A stretch of 64,000 nt of DNA, from the NCBI GenBank assembly GCA_021323705.1, contig JAJPKL010000008.1:1-64000 (forward strand). Reading direction: 5' to 3'. Shown in pieces: positions 33,623 to 41,294 of this stretch (position 1 is the stretch's first letter; each line of letters begins with the position of its first letter). The notes beneath the pieces are model-generated. The model had not been told where the DNA came from. It worked only from the letters and a program-made list of their open reading frames with translations, and made no database searches. Source of the stretch: Nitrososphaerota archaeon (GTDB lineage Archaea > Thermoproteota > Nitrososphaeria > Nitrososphaerales > Nitrosopumilaceae). The position numbers and the translations under genes were made by a program.

Positions 33623-34657
33623 ATGAAAAAAATTGTAATTGCGGCAATATCTATAATCTTACTTGTGGCATCTATTTCTGTAGTTTATTCGTTCAAGGCT
33701 TCTGCACAAGAAACCTTGATTCCATCCTGGATAAAAAAGACTGCACAGTGGTGGTCGCAGAATCAGACAAGTGATTCTGACTTTTTACTGGCAATACAGT
33801 ATCTGATTGATCACAATGTGATACATGTATCTTCTATCCGGCAAAACAATGGAACAAGTTACGCTGCTGGAAATGCAAATCAAGGAAGTTCGCTTGAACA
33901 AAAGCTAAGTGACCTTCAAAATAGATATGACGCGCTCCAGTCAAAATACAATCTGCTGTTACAGCAGGTAAAAAGTATAAGCGCGCAGCCTTCTGCCGCT
34001 TCTGGAGAAAATACTGCTTCAATATTTGCTGTGGCGGTGCGGCCTGTAATACAAAGTGATGGATTTTTTGAAACGACTACCTACCAGGGTTCGATATTAA
34101 AAATATTGGTAGAGATTCGCGACGGGTCTGGCCTTGTTCTTGTCAATACTGCAATCCCAACAGGTGTTGACTTTCAGTCTTCTGCACGCACTGCAGTAAT
34201 GGTGGCGCAAAATGTAACAGGCGTGGACCTCTCAAAAAAAGATGTAATATTTTCAATCAGCTCTGCTAATAATCAAGACCTGCAGGCAGTAGATGGAGGC
34301 AGTGCTGGGGGTGCAATGACCGTATTGCTTATTTCCGATCTTCTTGGAAAGCCGATAAACCATAATGTGTTGATGACAGGTACCATACAGCCAGACGGCA
34401 CTATTGGTCCAATAGGTGCTGCTGCAGACAAGGCAGATGCTGCGGGCCAATTTGGTGCAAAGACATTCCTTGTCCCACAAGGGCAGGCAGTAGTATCTGT
34501 CCAAAATTGCAGTGAAAAAACTGAAGGGACTATCACATATCAAACATGCACAATGGAACAAAAACCGCTTTCTCCAATAATGCAAAGCAAGTATGGCATG
34601 CAAGTAATTGAGATCAGTACGATTCAAGACGCTCTCAAGTACTTTAATTCTACATGA
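33623..34657 (+). CDS. Secreted Lon-like serine protease (S16 family)
   Basis: This is an exported protease-like protein without the ATPase domain of Lon. It has a signal or anchor helix (about residues 1-27), a W-rich module (PSWIKKTAQWWSQNQTSDSD, about 34-70), a short coiled coil (about 90-118) and a C-terminal S16 domain (about 135-335). The catalytic dyad is visible: Ser in VDGGSAGGAM (about 227) and Lys in AAADKADAAGQFGAKTFLVP (about 269). LonB-like S16 domains act on unfolded proteins; here the location is outside the membrane. Two Cys (QNCSEK, QTCTME) may form a disulfide. It overlaps the next gene by ATGA. Confidence 0.82.
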   Translation: MKKIVIAAISIILLVASISVVYSFKASAQETLIPSWIKKTAQWWSQNQTSDSDFLLAIQYLIDHNVIHVSSIRQNNGTSYAAGNANQGSSLEQKLSDLQNRYDALQSKYNLLLQQVKSISAQPSAASGENTASIFAVAVRPVIQSDGFFETTTYQGSILKILVEIRDGSGLVLVNTAIPTGVDFQSSARTAVMVAQNVTGVDLSKKDVIFSISSANNQDLQAVDGGSAGGAMTVLLISDLLGKPINHNVLMTGTIQPDGTIGPIGAAADKADAAGQFGAKTFLVPQGQAVVSVQNCSEKTEGTITYQTCTMEQKPLSPIMQSKYGMQVIEISTIQDALKYFNST

Positions 34658-35058
34658 TATCGGTGCAATTAGTTGCAATCACACTTGTCAAGTTTATCTT
34701 TATGGATGTGCTAATGCACTATGACACGGCAACTACTACATACAACCAACAAAACTGTGATGAGATCCCAGAACCCCTATTGAAAATATTGTCGGAGACA
34801 AGTGCAATTCGGATTTTGCGCTCTGCCACATTGCCCAAAAATGCCTATCAACTAAGTCAAGAGTGTGACGTCTCGCTGACTACGATATACCGTCAGATAA
34901 AGAGACTAAATGACAAAAAACTATTGGTGGTATCAGGCTCGATAGACAAGAGCGGAAAAAAACACTTTATTTTCAAGAGCAAGAAAAATGTTTACTGTAA
35001 ATGTGCCTGTTCACACATAGACCTATCGCCGTTTATAGTGCCTGAAAAATTAGCATAA
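34654..35058 (+). CDS. Winged-helix (ArsR-like) regulator
   Basis: This is a DNA-binding protein with an ArsR/HTH_20-like domain (about residues 40-110): LLKILSETSAIRILRSATLP, YQLSQECDVSLTTIYRQIKR as the helix-turn-helix, and a wing with KKHFIFKSK. A Cys-rich stretch (VYCKCACSHID) near residue 115 could bind metal or sense redox state. The first 23 residues may not be translated; ATG 34702 or 34714 is a possible start. It overlaps the Lon-like gene by 4 nt and is probably co-expressed with it. Confidence 0.7.
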   Translation: MISVQLVAITLVKFIFMDVLMHYDTATTTYNQQNCDEIPEPLLKILSETSAIRILRSATLPKNAYQLSQECDVSLTTIYRQIKRLNDKKLLVVSGSIDKSGKKHFIFKSKKNVYCKCACSHIDLSPFIVPEKLA

Positions 35059-35115
35059 CGTCCGCCACTTTCATAGAATAGTTTCTTATTAGGTTGGTAT
35101 TCTTGTAACTGCAAT

Positions 35116-35688
35116 TTGGCAAAATTCCAAGTACGAGGTCTGATAGTTGTATCAATTGGCATGGCATTGCTTGTTGTTGGGTCAAGTATCTTTGATGATT
35201 CTTACAATATGGTAGAATCCGCGATGAGCGGCAAAAAATATCTAATTCAAAGCAAAACAATATTGCAAGGACAATCAATCAATTCTACAATTACTTGGAA
35301 TCAACTTGCTGAACACAGCATACTGATAGTTAATTCGACCCCCCTTTCAAATTTGGTGAAACTACAAGTGACAGAGCCTGGAGGTGGAACATTTGAAAAA
35401 GAGAACAAAAATGGATATGTGTATCATATCATAGGAAAGAATACTCAGAATCAGGGAAACTACTCAATTACAGTATCTAATGAGGGAACTGGACCGGCTA
35501 ACATCAATTTGATTTTGGGTGAAGACCCATACCTTAGCGGAAAATGCAGTTCATACAATGAGACATCTTGCTATGCAATCCCTTCTGCAATTGGTCTTGT
35601 CATTGCAGGAATGCTTGCGCTGATAGTAGGTTCATTAATTGCCGTAAACGACTTTAGGAAAAAGAAAAAGCCCACTCAGTCTTCATAA
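35116..35688 (+). CDS. Membrane-anchored external protein
   Basis: The 190-residue product has a membrane helix at each end (about residues 8-28 and 155-178) and an external beta-rich domain between them, with a possible disulfide (GKCSSYNETSCYA). The domain looks like a small jelly-roll or emp24-like fold (QGQSINSTITWNQLAEHSILIV, NYSITVSNEGTGPANI). A short basic cytoplasmic tail follows. Function unknown. The start is TTG. Confidence 0.58.
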   Translation: MAKFQVRGLIVVSIGMALLVVGSSIFDDSYNMVESAMSGKKYLIQSKTILQGQSINSTITWNQLAEHSILIVNSTPLSNLVKLQVTEPGGGTFEKENKNGYVYHIIGKNTQNQGNYSITVSNEGTGPANINLILGEDPYLSGKCSSYNETSCYAIPSAIGLVIAGMLALIVGSLIAVNDFRKKKKPTQSS

Positions 35689-35705
35689 TTTTACCCATCA
35701 ATGCG

Positions 35706-36581
35706 TCAAACCTTGATTATGTCATTGCTGATGAGATACTGTAGACCTTTTACAAAGTCACTGTCTGATATCTCACCGCTTGCCCACCATCCTGCAGAAT
35801 TTCTTATCCATGATGGAATTTGTTGCTGTGGTTGATTAGAGCTATGGGTTGAAGGAACTACTATGATTCCATTTTTTATCAAGTATTGTATTCCACTCAG
35901 AAAGTTCTGGTCGTCAATTGTACCAGATGCCCACCATTTGGCATTGTTTTTTACCCATAGGGGAATCTTGACATCTGCGGGTGGGGCGCCTACATAAAAT
36001 GTGTAGGCAGACCTTTCAAACTCTGCTGCATTTTGGTAAAAGCCGTTTTGCGATGATGCCAAGACAAGGAAATACTGCCTGCCATCCATTAGCCAAAATG
36101 AAAACTCTTCAATCACTGGAGAGTTTTTAGTCTGATTCTCTGCAGCAACGGCTTGGATGACAAAGCCATCAGAAAACCTTTGGATGTTTTCTTGATATAT
36201 TGTATATTTTGTGCCGGCAAACAGCTTTGCAATTGCCATTTTTAGAATCTCAGAATCTGGAGCTGCCAGTATCGGTTCAGATATTGGCATGCCTTGGTAA
36301 TAGTAAATCGCAAAATTTGCTTGTCTGTCAGGGTTCTCATTTGCAAATACTGCCAGTGCAGTATCTGACTTGTTGCCCTGACCTACTGAAATCCATCCCT
36401 GAGGAGGAAGTATGGAAAAGTTGTACGAAGAATCGTTATAGGTATTGGTATGAATATTTGCAGGGTTGAACATTGAGATCAATCCTTCCGATGCGGTCAT
36501 ATTGCCGTCTGCCCAAGCATGACCTACTAGTAAAGTAAGAGCTAAACCAAGCAGGACAGAGAAAAAAATTACTTTCAACAA
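35706..36581 (-). CDS. Secreted protein with PsbP-like domain and W-rich repeats
   Basis: The protein has a signal peptide (ending GHAWA), a domain (about residues 45-195) with YNFSILPPQGWISV and AIYYYQGMPIS that resembles PsbP-like or DUF1795-type lipid/protein binding folds, and two C-terminal copies of the W-rich module (LWVKNNAKWWASGTIDDQNF and SWIRNSAGWWASGEISDSDF). These repeats are the clearest examples of this module in the window. Start TTG, about 24 nt after a TATA-like CTTATAAC. No enzymatic motif is visible. It is probably a surface-layer or periplasmic-like protein. Confidence 0.68.
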   Translation of the reverse strand: MLKVIFFSVLLGLALTLLVGHAWADGNMTASEGLISMFNPANIHTNTYNDSSYNFSILPPQGWISVGQGNKSDTALAVFANENPDRQANFAIYYYQGMPISEPILAAPDSEILKMAIAKLFAGTKYTIYQENIQRFSDGFVIQAVAAENQTKNSPVIEEFSFWLMDGRQYFLVLASSQNGFYQNAAEFERSAYTFYVGAPPADVKIPLWVKNNAKWWASGTIDDQNFLSGIQYLIKNGIIVVPSTHSSNQPQQQIPSWIRNSAGWWASGEISDSDFVKGLQYLISNDIIKV

Positions 36582-36648
36582 ACCAATTTTAGAGATCTGT
36601 TATAAGAAGTATGACACTGACATGCTGAAATCTTTCAAATGCTTGTCC

Positions 36649-36656
36649 CAAAATGA
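36649..36656. repeat. Target-site duplication, left copy
   Basis: CAAAATGA directly precedes the left inverted repeat and is repeated exactly after the right one (37601-37608). An 8-bp duplication is typical of IS6-family insertion. Confidence 0.8.
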
Positions 36657-36706
36657 GGTTCTGTGTAGTTGTCGTCGGTTCTTATTCTTGTAAAAAAGCG
36701 TCGGGT
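36657..36706 (+). repeat. Left terminal inverted repeat
   Basis: This 50-bp end begins GGTTCTGTGTAGTTGTCGTC and pairs with 37551-37600 at 44 of 50 positions. Confidence 0.88.
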
Positions 36707-36718
36707 CGAACCTCTTAG

Positions 36719-37060
36719 AATCTAAAGGATACCAAAAATATCCATCAAAGACCAAGACTAGATCGCCTTGTATTCTATAATCCACAAGTCCTCTACATTC
36801 AGCATATCCATTTCAAAGGTGACATGAATAACAACAAAATGGAGAGATTGAATGGAGAGATTAGAGACAGGGAAAAGGTAATGCGAGGTTTAAAGAAAAT
36901 GGATACGCCAATTCTTACAGGTTATCAGTTATTCCACAATTACATTAGACCTCATATGGGATTAGAAGGTAAAACACCTTCTGAGGTTGCAGGAATCAAG
37001 ATAGAAGGCTACAACAAATGGATGACTTTGATTCAAAATGCTAGTAGGAAAGAAGCATGA
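36719..37060 (+). pseudogene. C-terminal fragment of a DDE (IS6-like) transposase
   Basis: The open frame after a TAG (36716-36718) encodes the end of a transposase catalytic domain: HIHFKGDMNNNKMERLNGE contains the final catalytic Glu, followed by REKVMRGLKK and HNYIRPHMGLEGKTPSE, typical of rve/DDE transposases. The helix-turn-helix and the first two catalytic Asp residues are missing, so it is inactive. The ATG at 36824 in the ORF track is internal to this frame. A more decayed relative is at 27400-27520. It overlaps the next ORF by ATGA. Confidence 0.82.
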
Positions 37061-37185
37061 CTACTTACGAGTGTCCTTTGTGTAAAATCCAAATTGATAT
37101 TGACTATGATTATAAAATAAAATATCTATGGTGTGATGATTGTAGGATTAAAGTTACAAAATATTTGTCAGGATCATATTCTTAA
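37057..37185 (+). CDS. 42-residue zinc-ribbon protein inside the IS-like element
   Basis: This short ORF starts in the ATGA shared with the transposase stop. It has two CxxC knuckles (YECPLCKIQ and WCDDCRIK) with 16 residues between, as in a small zinc ribbon. It could be cargo of the element or a remnant of a transposase accessory protein. It is followed 26 nt later by the coiled-coil ORF. Confidence 0.55.
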   Translation: MTTYECPLCKIQIDIDYDYKIKYLWCDDCRIKVTKYLSGSYS

Positions 37186-37211
37186 ACAAGAATCTTTAGA
37201 ATAATCTTGTA

Positions 37212-37544
37212 ATGGATTCTATCAATCTTATACGAAAGATAAAACGAGATTTAGAAAAAAAGAGAAGTAGAAATGTTAGCATACAAGCTAGTAAACGAAT
37301 GCAAGATACCTCATTCTTACACACTTCAAAAAATACAACAAAAACGCAACCTAAACGGTCACTGGACGACATAATTGCATCATTAGATAGATTAGAAAAA
37401 AAGGCAGAGCGAGATGATGCTTTCAAAAAAAATCTTGAAGTGGCAATTTCAAAGCAAAGGGAAGAATTAGATAATATTGCGGACAAAGTAGATAGTAATA
37501 CAGAGAAATTAGACCAATTAATTGATGATTGGAATAACCTTTGA
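37212..37544 (+). CDS. Coiled-coil protein inside the IS-like element
   Basis: The 110-residue product is basic at its N-terminus (IRKIKRDLEKKRSR) and forms a coiled coil in its second half (about residues 48-108: LDRLEKKAERDDAFKKNLEV, LDNIADKVDSNTEKLDQLID). It stops 6 nt before the right inverted repeat, so it lies entirely within the element. The function is unknown; candidates are cargo, or an accessory factor for movement. Confidence 0.55.
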   Translation: MDSINLIRKIKRDLEKKRSRNVSIQASKRMQDTSFLHTSKNTTKTQPKRSLDDIIASLDRLEKKAERDDAFKKNLEVAISKQREELDNIADKVDSNTEKLDQLIDDWNNL

Positions 37545-37550
37545 TATTTT

Positions 37551-37600
37551 ACCCGACGATTTTTCCCAATGATAAAAACCGACGACAACTACACAGAACC
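37551..37600 (-). repeat. Right terminal inverted repeat
   Basis: The inverted copy of the left end; its outer edge is CAGAACC, followed by the duplicated CAAAATGA. Confidence 0.88.
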
Positions 37601-37608
37601 CAAAATGA
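37601..37608. repeat. Target-site duplication, right copy
   Basis: CAAAATGA repeats the 8 bases at 36649-36656. It lies just before the TATA-like ttttatc of the NHL gene at 37636. Confidence 0.8.
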
Positions 37609-37635
37609 TCAAATTTTTATCATATTGTACACAAA

Positions 37636-38850
37636 ATGAATTTTGTGCTAAAATACATCTTGTTGATCTTGCTTTTGGTTCCACTCCAGTCTTTTGCCTT
37701 TACTACTGGGCAGAATGCTACTCTTGTTCTAGGTCGAACCAATTTTAATGCTGGAGGGACAATACATGATTCCCCATCTGGTCATGCCTTGTATGTTCCA
37801 GAAGGATTAGCATTTGACAACTCTGGAAACCTCTGGGTCGTAGATACTGGTTTTAACCGTGTGCTCATGTTCGCACCTCCATTTACAAATGGCAAGAGTG
37901 CCACACTTGTAATTGGGCAGGAAAATCTTACTTCTACAGATCCTGCCTTGTCTGCAACGGGACTTGATCAACCATACGGTATGGCATTTGACAATGACGG
38001 TAACATATGGGTTGCCGACACCAACAACAATAGGATTGTGGAATACAGAACACCATTTGTCACAGGAGAAACTGCATCAGTTGTAATCGGCTCTCCTAGT
38101 TTTGACAAAGGGGTTTACCCAACCACTGCAAGCTCGCTTGCTGCGCCATATGGTATGGCGTTTGACACCTCTGGAAACCTCTGGGCAGTCGATTATTACG
38201 ATAACAGGATACTGGAATACAAACAGCCATTCAAAGATCATATGAACGCATCTCTTGTGATAGGACAGCCTGACTTTACAACCAATTCTGATGGCTCAAC
38301 TCCAAACAGAACGAACCTGCCAAGCTCAATAGCATTTGACAGTACTGGAAATCTGTGGGTGACTGATAGCCTAAACAACAGGGTATTAGAGTTTACAAAA
38401 CCGTTCTCCACTGACGAGTCTGCGTCATTAGTAATAGGGCAAAAGAACTTTACGGAAAATTTATCAGGAATAACAAACGACTCCCTCAACACTCCATATG
38501 GTATTACCTTTGACAAGTCAGGAAATCTTTGGATAACTGATGGAAACAATGCTAGAGTCTTGGAATATGTGCCGCCATTTAGTAATGGGATGGCAGCATC
38601 GCTTGTCCTGGGTCAGACAAATTTCGCTGGCATGCACATGGGAACATCATCTAGCATGCTTTCTGAGCCTTATGATGTGAAGATTGACGATAAAGGAAAC
38701 CTCTGGGTTGCAGACACTGACAACAATAGGGTGCTGGAATTTGCCACAACTGCTGTTCCAGAATTTGGGCCTATCACAAGTGCGGTATTTGCGTTATCAG
38801 TAGGAATACTTGTGATTGCTTCTGTACGTAGCAGACTGCGTTCGTTTTAA
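37636..38850 (+). CDS. Secreted NHL-repeat beta-propeller with PEFG anchor
   Basis: The 404-residue protein has a signal peptide (ending SFAF), six NHL-type repeats (about residues 30-375) each with a core like GNLWVVDTGFNRVLMF or GNIWVADTNNNRIVEY followed by a loop with SLVIGQ, and a C-terminal PEFG signal (VPEFGPITSAVFALSVGILVIA) with an Arg tail. It is probably a six-bladed propeller displayed on the cell surface for protein or ligand binding. The ATG lies about 20 nt after a TATA-like ttttatc; an IS-like element is inserted just upstream of that box, which may change expression. Confidence 0.85.
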   Translation: MNFVLKYILLILLLVPLQSFAFTTGQNATLVLGRTNFNAGGTIHDSPSGHALYVPEGLAFDNSGNLWVVDTGFNRVLMFAPPFTNGKSATLVIGQENLTSTDPALSATGLDQPYGMAFDNDGNIWVADTNNNRIVEYRTPFVTGETASVVIGSPSFDKGVYPTTASSLAAPYGMAFDTSGNLWAVDYYDNRILEYKQPFKDHMNASLVIGQPDFTTNSDGSTPNRTNLPSSIAFDSTGNLWVTDSLNNRVLEFTKPFSTDESASLVIGQKNFTENLSGITNDSLNTPYGITFDKSGNLWITDGNNARVLEYVPPFSNGMAASLVLGQTNFAGMHMGTSSSMLSEPYDVKIDDKGNLWVADTDNNRVLEFATTAVPEFGPITSAVFALSVGILVIASVRSRLRSF

Positions 38851-38926
38851 GATCACATGCATAGTGCAATTAGTTGCAAAATAATGCTATTCTCTTAATA
38901 ATGAACTGTATCAATTGCTCGGTAGA

Positions 38927-38982
38927 GACTGTAGGAAAGTTGGAGATATGAACAACCCCATCCATTCAACTTGCCTACAGTT
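38927..38982. terminator. Imperfect hairpin between convergent genes
   Basis: GACTGTAGGAAAGTTG (38927-38942) and CAACTTGCCTACAGTT (38967-38982) are complementary at 14 of 16 positions around a 24-nt loop. It lies between the stop of the NHL gene and the stop of the minus-strand gene at 39004, so a role at transcript ends on both strands is plausible. Archaeal termination does not normally need a hairpin, so this call is tentative. Confidence 0.35.
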
Positions 38983-39003
38983 TCCTGCTTGACGTACCTA
39001 GTT

Positions 39004-39546
39004 CTAGGAATGTGAAGAGATTTTGCGAGATCTTATAAATCTTGAAAGATGAACCGCTCCAATAAAAGGCCAGGCCAAAGCCATGAAAACAAAAGTCCAA
39101 GAAACAAGTGCGCCTTGGCCAAAACTGTTTGCAAGGGTGTTTAGAGGAAACAAGTATTGAATAGCACCTGACGGGACGTATTGTCCTAATGCAAGCATGA
39201 CGGAATTTTGGAACGTGTGCCAGCCAACAAACACGGTAGCAAAGAAAAGCACTGTCTTTTTACCCACGTACTTTTCAAAGCCTCGTTTTTCAAATCTTTG
39301 GAGTCTGTCATCTAATGTTCTTATTTCATTGTATAACGTGTTAATTGTCTGCTCTGTGTGTTTCTGTAGTGATTCCAAATCTTGGTTGCCAAGATAGAGC
39401 GGGATAATGCTCTCAAGATATCTCTGATCTGATAGAGGCAAAGCCCTGCCCCTTGTTATGAGCTCAAGGATGTACTCTAACCTACCCCTGTCTCCTTTTC
39501 CAAGTAAAATGAGCTGTTGTATAGAGCTTACCAAGTTTTCAGACAA
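39004..39546 (-). CDS. Membrane protein with coiled-coil N-terminus
   Basis: The 180-residue protein has a cytoplasmic helical part (about residues 1-100, with ESLQKHTEQTINTLYNEIRT and LDDRLQRFEKRG suggesting a coiled coil) followed by two membrane helices (about 105-125 and 143-165) and an Arg/Lys-rich tail. No family is recognised. It may be a membrane anchor or sensor. Confidence 0.5.
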   Translation of the reverse strand: MSENLVSSIQQLILLGKGDRGRLEYILELITRGRALPLSDQRYLESIIPLYLGNQDLESLQKHTEQTINTLYNEIRTLDDRLQRFEKRGFEKYVGKKTVLFFATVFVGWHTFQNSVMLALGQYVPSGAIQYLFPLNTLANSFGQGALVSWTFVFMALAWPFIGAVHLSRFIRSRKISSHS

Positions 39547-39591
39547 TGCATGATAAACATTTCAGCCCAGATAAAAGCGATAGGATGCAAC

Positions 39592-39738
39592 CTATTGTAG
39601 TGATTTGAATTTTTTAATTGCTTCTCTGGCCAATTCTTCTTGCGAATCTTTTGATATCTTGGTAGGGTCGTCTGAGGCCAACGCCTTGTTGTATTCATCC
39701 TCTGTATTTGATTTCATCTTTTTTCTCTCTTCTGCCAT
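39592..39738 (-). CDS. 48-residue charged protein
   Basis: This gene is below the ORF-track limit. The product (MAEERKKMKSNTEDEYNKAL...) is very rich in Lys and Glu and predicted to be helical, ending AREAIKKFKSLQ. It has a good ATG start and no overlap with other genes. No family is recognised. Confidence 0.45.
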   Translation of the reverse strand: MAEERKKMKSNTEDEYNKALASDDPTKISKDSQEELAREAIKKFKSLQ

Positions 39739-39795
39739 GGAAAGCACTATGCGGCCACACTTGATATCTCTTACTGTACAACTAACTGTATCTAG

Positions 39796-40347
39796 TTATA
39801 ACACAAAAGGCCTTTGGCCATATGTAGCACTTGTCTCATTTATTCCATTTACAATGTTTTGTATTCCGGGGTACTGATATTTGGCCTTGGCCAAGTCCTG
39901 CTTCATTATGTTGAGATAATACAATTCTTTTTTTACATATTTTGTTTTTTTGGTCTTTGACCATGTAGCATTTTTCAAATCTTTGAAGGATGTTGACATG
40001 TCGCAAAGCTTGATAATCTTAACTTCAACGGGCGATTCTTTTAACTGCTTGACATGCTGCTTTTCTATCTGGTCCTTTGGAATGGTATTGTCTCTAAATG
40101 ATGCAAGGGCAAGAACTGCTATCTTGCTACCAAATCTCTTATCAATCTCATCAAAGGTTGCCTTGGCTTCATTCATGATTCCGTATAGCCACGCTGATGC
40201 AAGTATGTCTTCATCTGATATGCCTAGACTTTTGAGCCTTGTTACTACTCCCTTTAGATGGTCTAGGTGTAGAACACCGTCTGTCCTGGCGGTATTGCTG
40301 TACCTCTCTTTTACAAATAATTCTGCAGATTCTATTGTCTGCGTCAT
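39796..40347 (-). CDS. Degenerate SpoT/Mesh1-like HD protein
   Basis: The 183-residue protein keeps the outline of a SpoT-type HD domain. The first His is in VLHLDHLKGVV, and the distal Asp in IIKLCDMSTSFKDLKN. But where the HD pair should be, the text reads AWLYGIMNE instead of ALLHDVxED, so the metal-binding core is lost. It is therefore probably not a hydrolase, and may bind a nucleotide or a partner. It overlaps the preceding small helical gene by 4 nt. Compare the intact relative at 28323-29012. Confidence 0.65.
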   Translation of the reverse strand: MTQTIESAELFVKERYSNTARTDGVLHLDHLKGVVTRLKSLGISDEDILASAWLYGIMNEAKATFDEIDKRFGSKIAVLALASFRDNTIPKDQIEKQHVKQLKESPVEVKIIKLCDMSTSFKDLKNATWSKTKKTKYVKKELYYLNIMKQDLAKAKYQYPGIQNIVNGINETSATYGQRPFVL

Positions 40348-40601
40348 TCTTCTGTCCTTTCAAATTCCTGACAGAGAATCTTGTAGTTTTCAACAAGTTC
40401 CTTAAATGAGGAAAATATAATGCCGATATTTTTTTGTACAAGCTCAAAACGCATCGTCTTTTCAACAAGATAGGAGGGATCTTTTGGGTCAAGGCCAGTA
40501 TCTTCCCAAATGTTTTCTGCCTCGCTCATCAATTTCTGGAGGCAAGCCTCGCTCTTCTCTATCTTTTCTTTCAATTGCTTTATACGAACAATGTCTGCCA
40601 A
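40344..40601 (-). CDS. Small coiled-coil protein
   Basis: The 85-residue product is helical (IKQLKEKIEKSEACLQKLMS, FKELVENYKILCQEFERTEE), acidic, and without recognised family. It overlaps the degenerate HD gene by 4 nt, so the two are likely translated together and may form a complex. Confidence 0.55.
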   Translation of the reverse strand: MADIVRIKQLKEKIEKSEACLQKLMSEAENIWEDTGLDPKDPSYLVEKTMRFELVQKNIGIIFSSFKELVENYKILCQEFERTEE

Positions 40602-40681
40602 GTCTTACATAGGAAAGGTAAACAGGACCTAATAATAACATCAGTTAAAAATTGGCTAATTTTTCATAAATCCCGCATTTC

Positions 40682-41275
40682 TTGACTGCTTGTCCGTCTG
40701 GCGGCAAATGTCATATGCTGTATCTTGAGTCAATTGCTAGCAAAGGAGAAATACAAGTCCATGTCAAACTTCTTGTGCGCTGGGAATTTTCAATTATTCT
40801 GACCACAGTGTTGTTATCTCTACTAGGAGTATCATCTTATGCACAGCCTATGGATAGTTATACTGTCAAGAATCCTCAAGGTGGTGAGTCTTACAACGTT
40901 AACTATACAATGACTGGTGCAACAATAAATGACATGCAAATCAACATACGTGACACTTCGCTTGTGATCTTGATAAACTCTACAAGTGATGGAAACTTGG
41001 CCATTGATCTGCCGCGTAGTCTAATTGATGCAAAGGCTGGAGCAAATGATGACCAATTTATCGTACTGGTTGATGATACATACACCCCCTTTCATGAAAC
41101 AAAGACTGATACCGATAGGACACTTTCCATTGCATTTACTGGAGGTACATCAAGAATCGAGATAATAGGCACTCAGGTAGTGCCAGAGTTTGTCTCTCTA
41201 CCAGTTGCAGTGCTTGCCATATCTGTAATATCTATAGTGGTACTCTCTGCCAAGATCAGACTGCGAATTTCCTAG
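40682..41275 (+). CDS. Exported protein with PEF-type C-terminal signal
   Basis: This protein shares the second domain of the two PEFG proteins: NLAIDLPRSLIDAKAGANDD, RTLSIAFTGGTSRIEIIGTQ. It ends in VPEFVSLPVAVLAISVISIVV and a basic tail, with PEFV in place of PEFG. The signal peptide begins near GTG 40775 (WEFSIILTTVLLSLLGVSSYAQ), so GTG 40775 may be the true start and the first 31 residues of the ORF untranslated. It lacks the Ig-like domain of its relatives. Probably a surface protein. Confidence 0.7.
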   Translation: MTACPSGGKCHMLYLESIASKGEIQVHVKLLVRWEFSIILTTVLLSLLGVSSYAQPMDSYTVKNPQGGESYNVNYTMTGATINDMQINIRDTSLVILINSTSDGNLAIDLPRSLIDAKAGANDDQFIVLVDDTYTPFHETKTDTDRTLSIAFTGGTSRIEIIGTQVVPEFVSLPVAVLAISVISIVVLSAKIRLRIS

Positions 41276-41294
41276 CATTTCGAATGTTTCTTGC

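Larger units (their letters stand above)
36657..37600. mobile_element. IS6-like non-autonomous element carrying two small ORFs
   Basis: The 944-bp element starts GGTTCTGTGTAGTTGTCGTC and ends with its complement. The 50-bp ends (36657-36706 and 37551-37600) match at 44 of 50 positions, the outer 24 perfectly, and 8-bp direct repeats CAAAATGA flank it. The interior holds only the C-terminal part of a DDE transposase (36719-37060) followed by a zinc-ribbon ORF and a coiled-coil ORF that ends 6 nt before the right repeat. The element cannot make a full transposase and would depend on another copy. The 8-bp duplication suggests the IS6 group; the exact family is not certain. Confidence 0.85.

Noticed and set aside
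36600-36785. 61-residue minus-strand ORF over the left end of the IS-like element
   Set aside because: It crosses the inverted repeat and the target duplication, so it is an accidental frame.
34663-38879. 16-nt repeat GTGCAATTAGTTGCAA at 34663 and 38864
   Set aside because: One exact repeat of this length is close to chance in 64 kb of AT-rich DNA, and the sites have no shared context.
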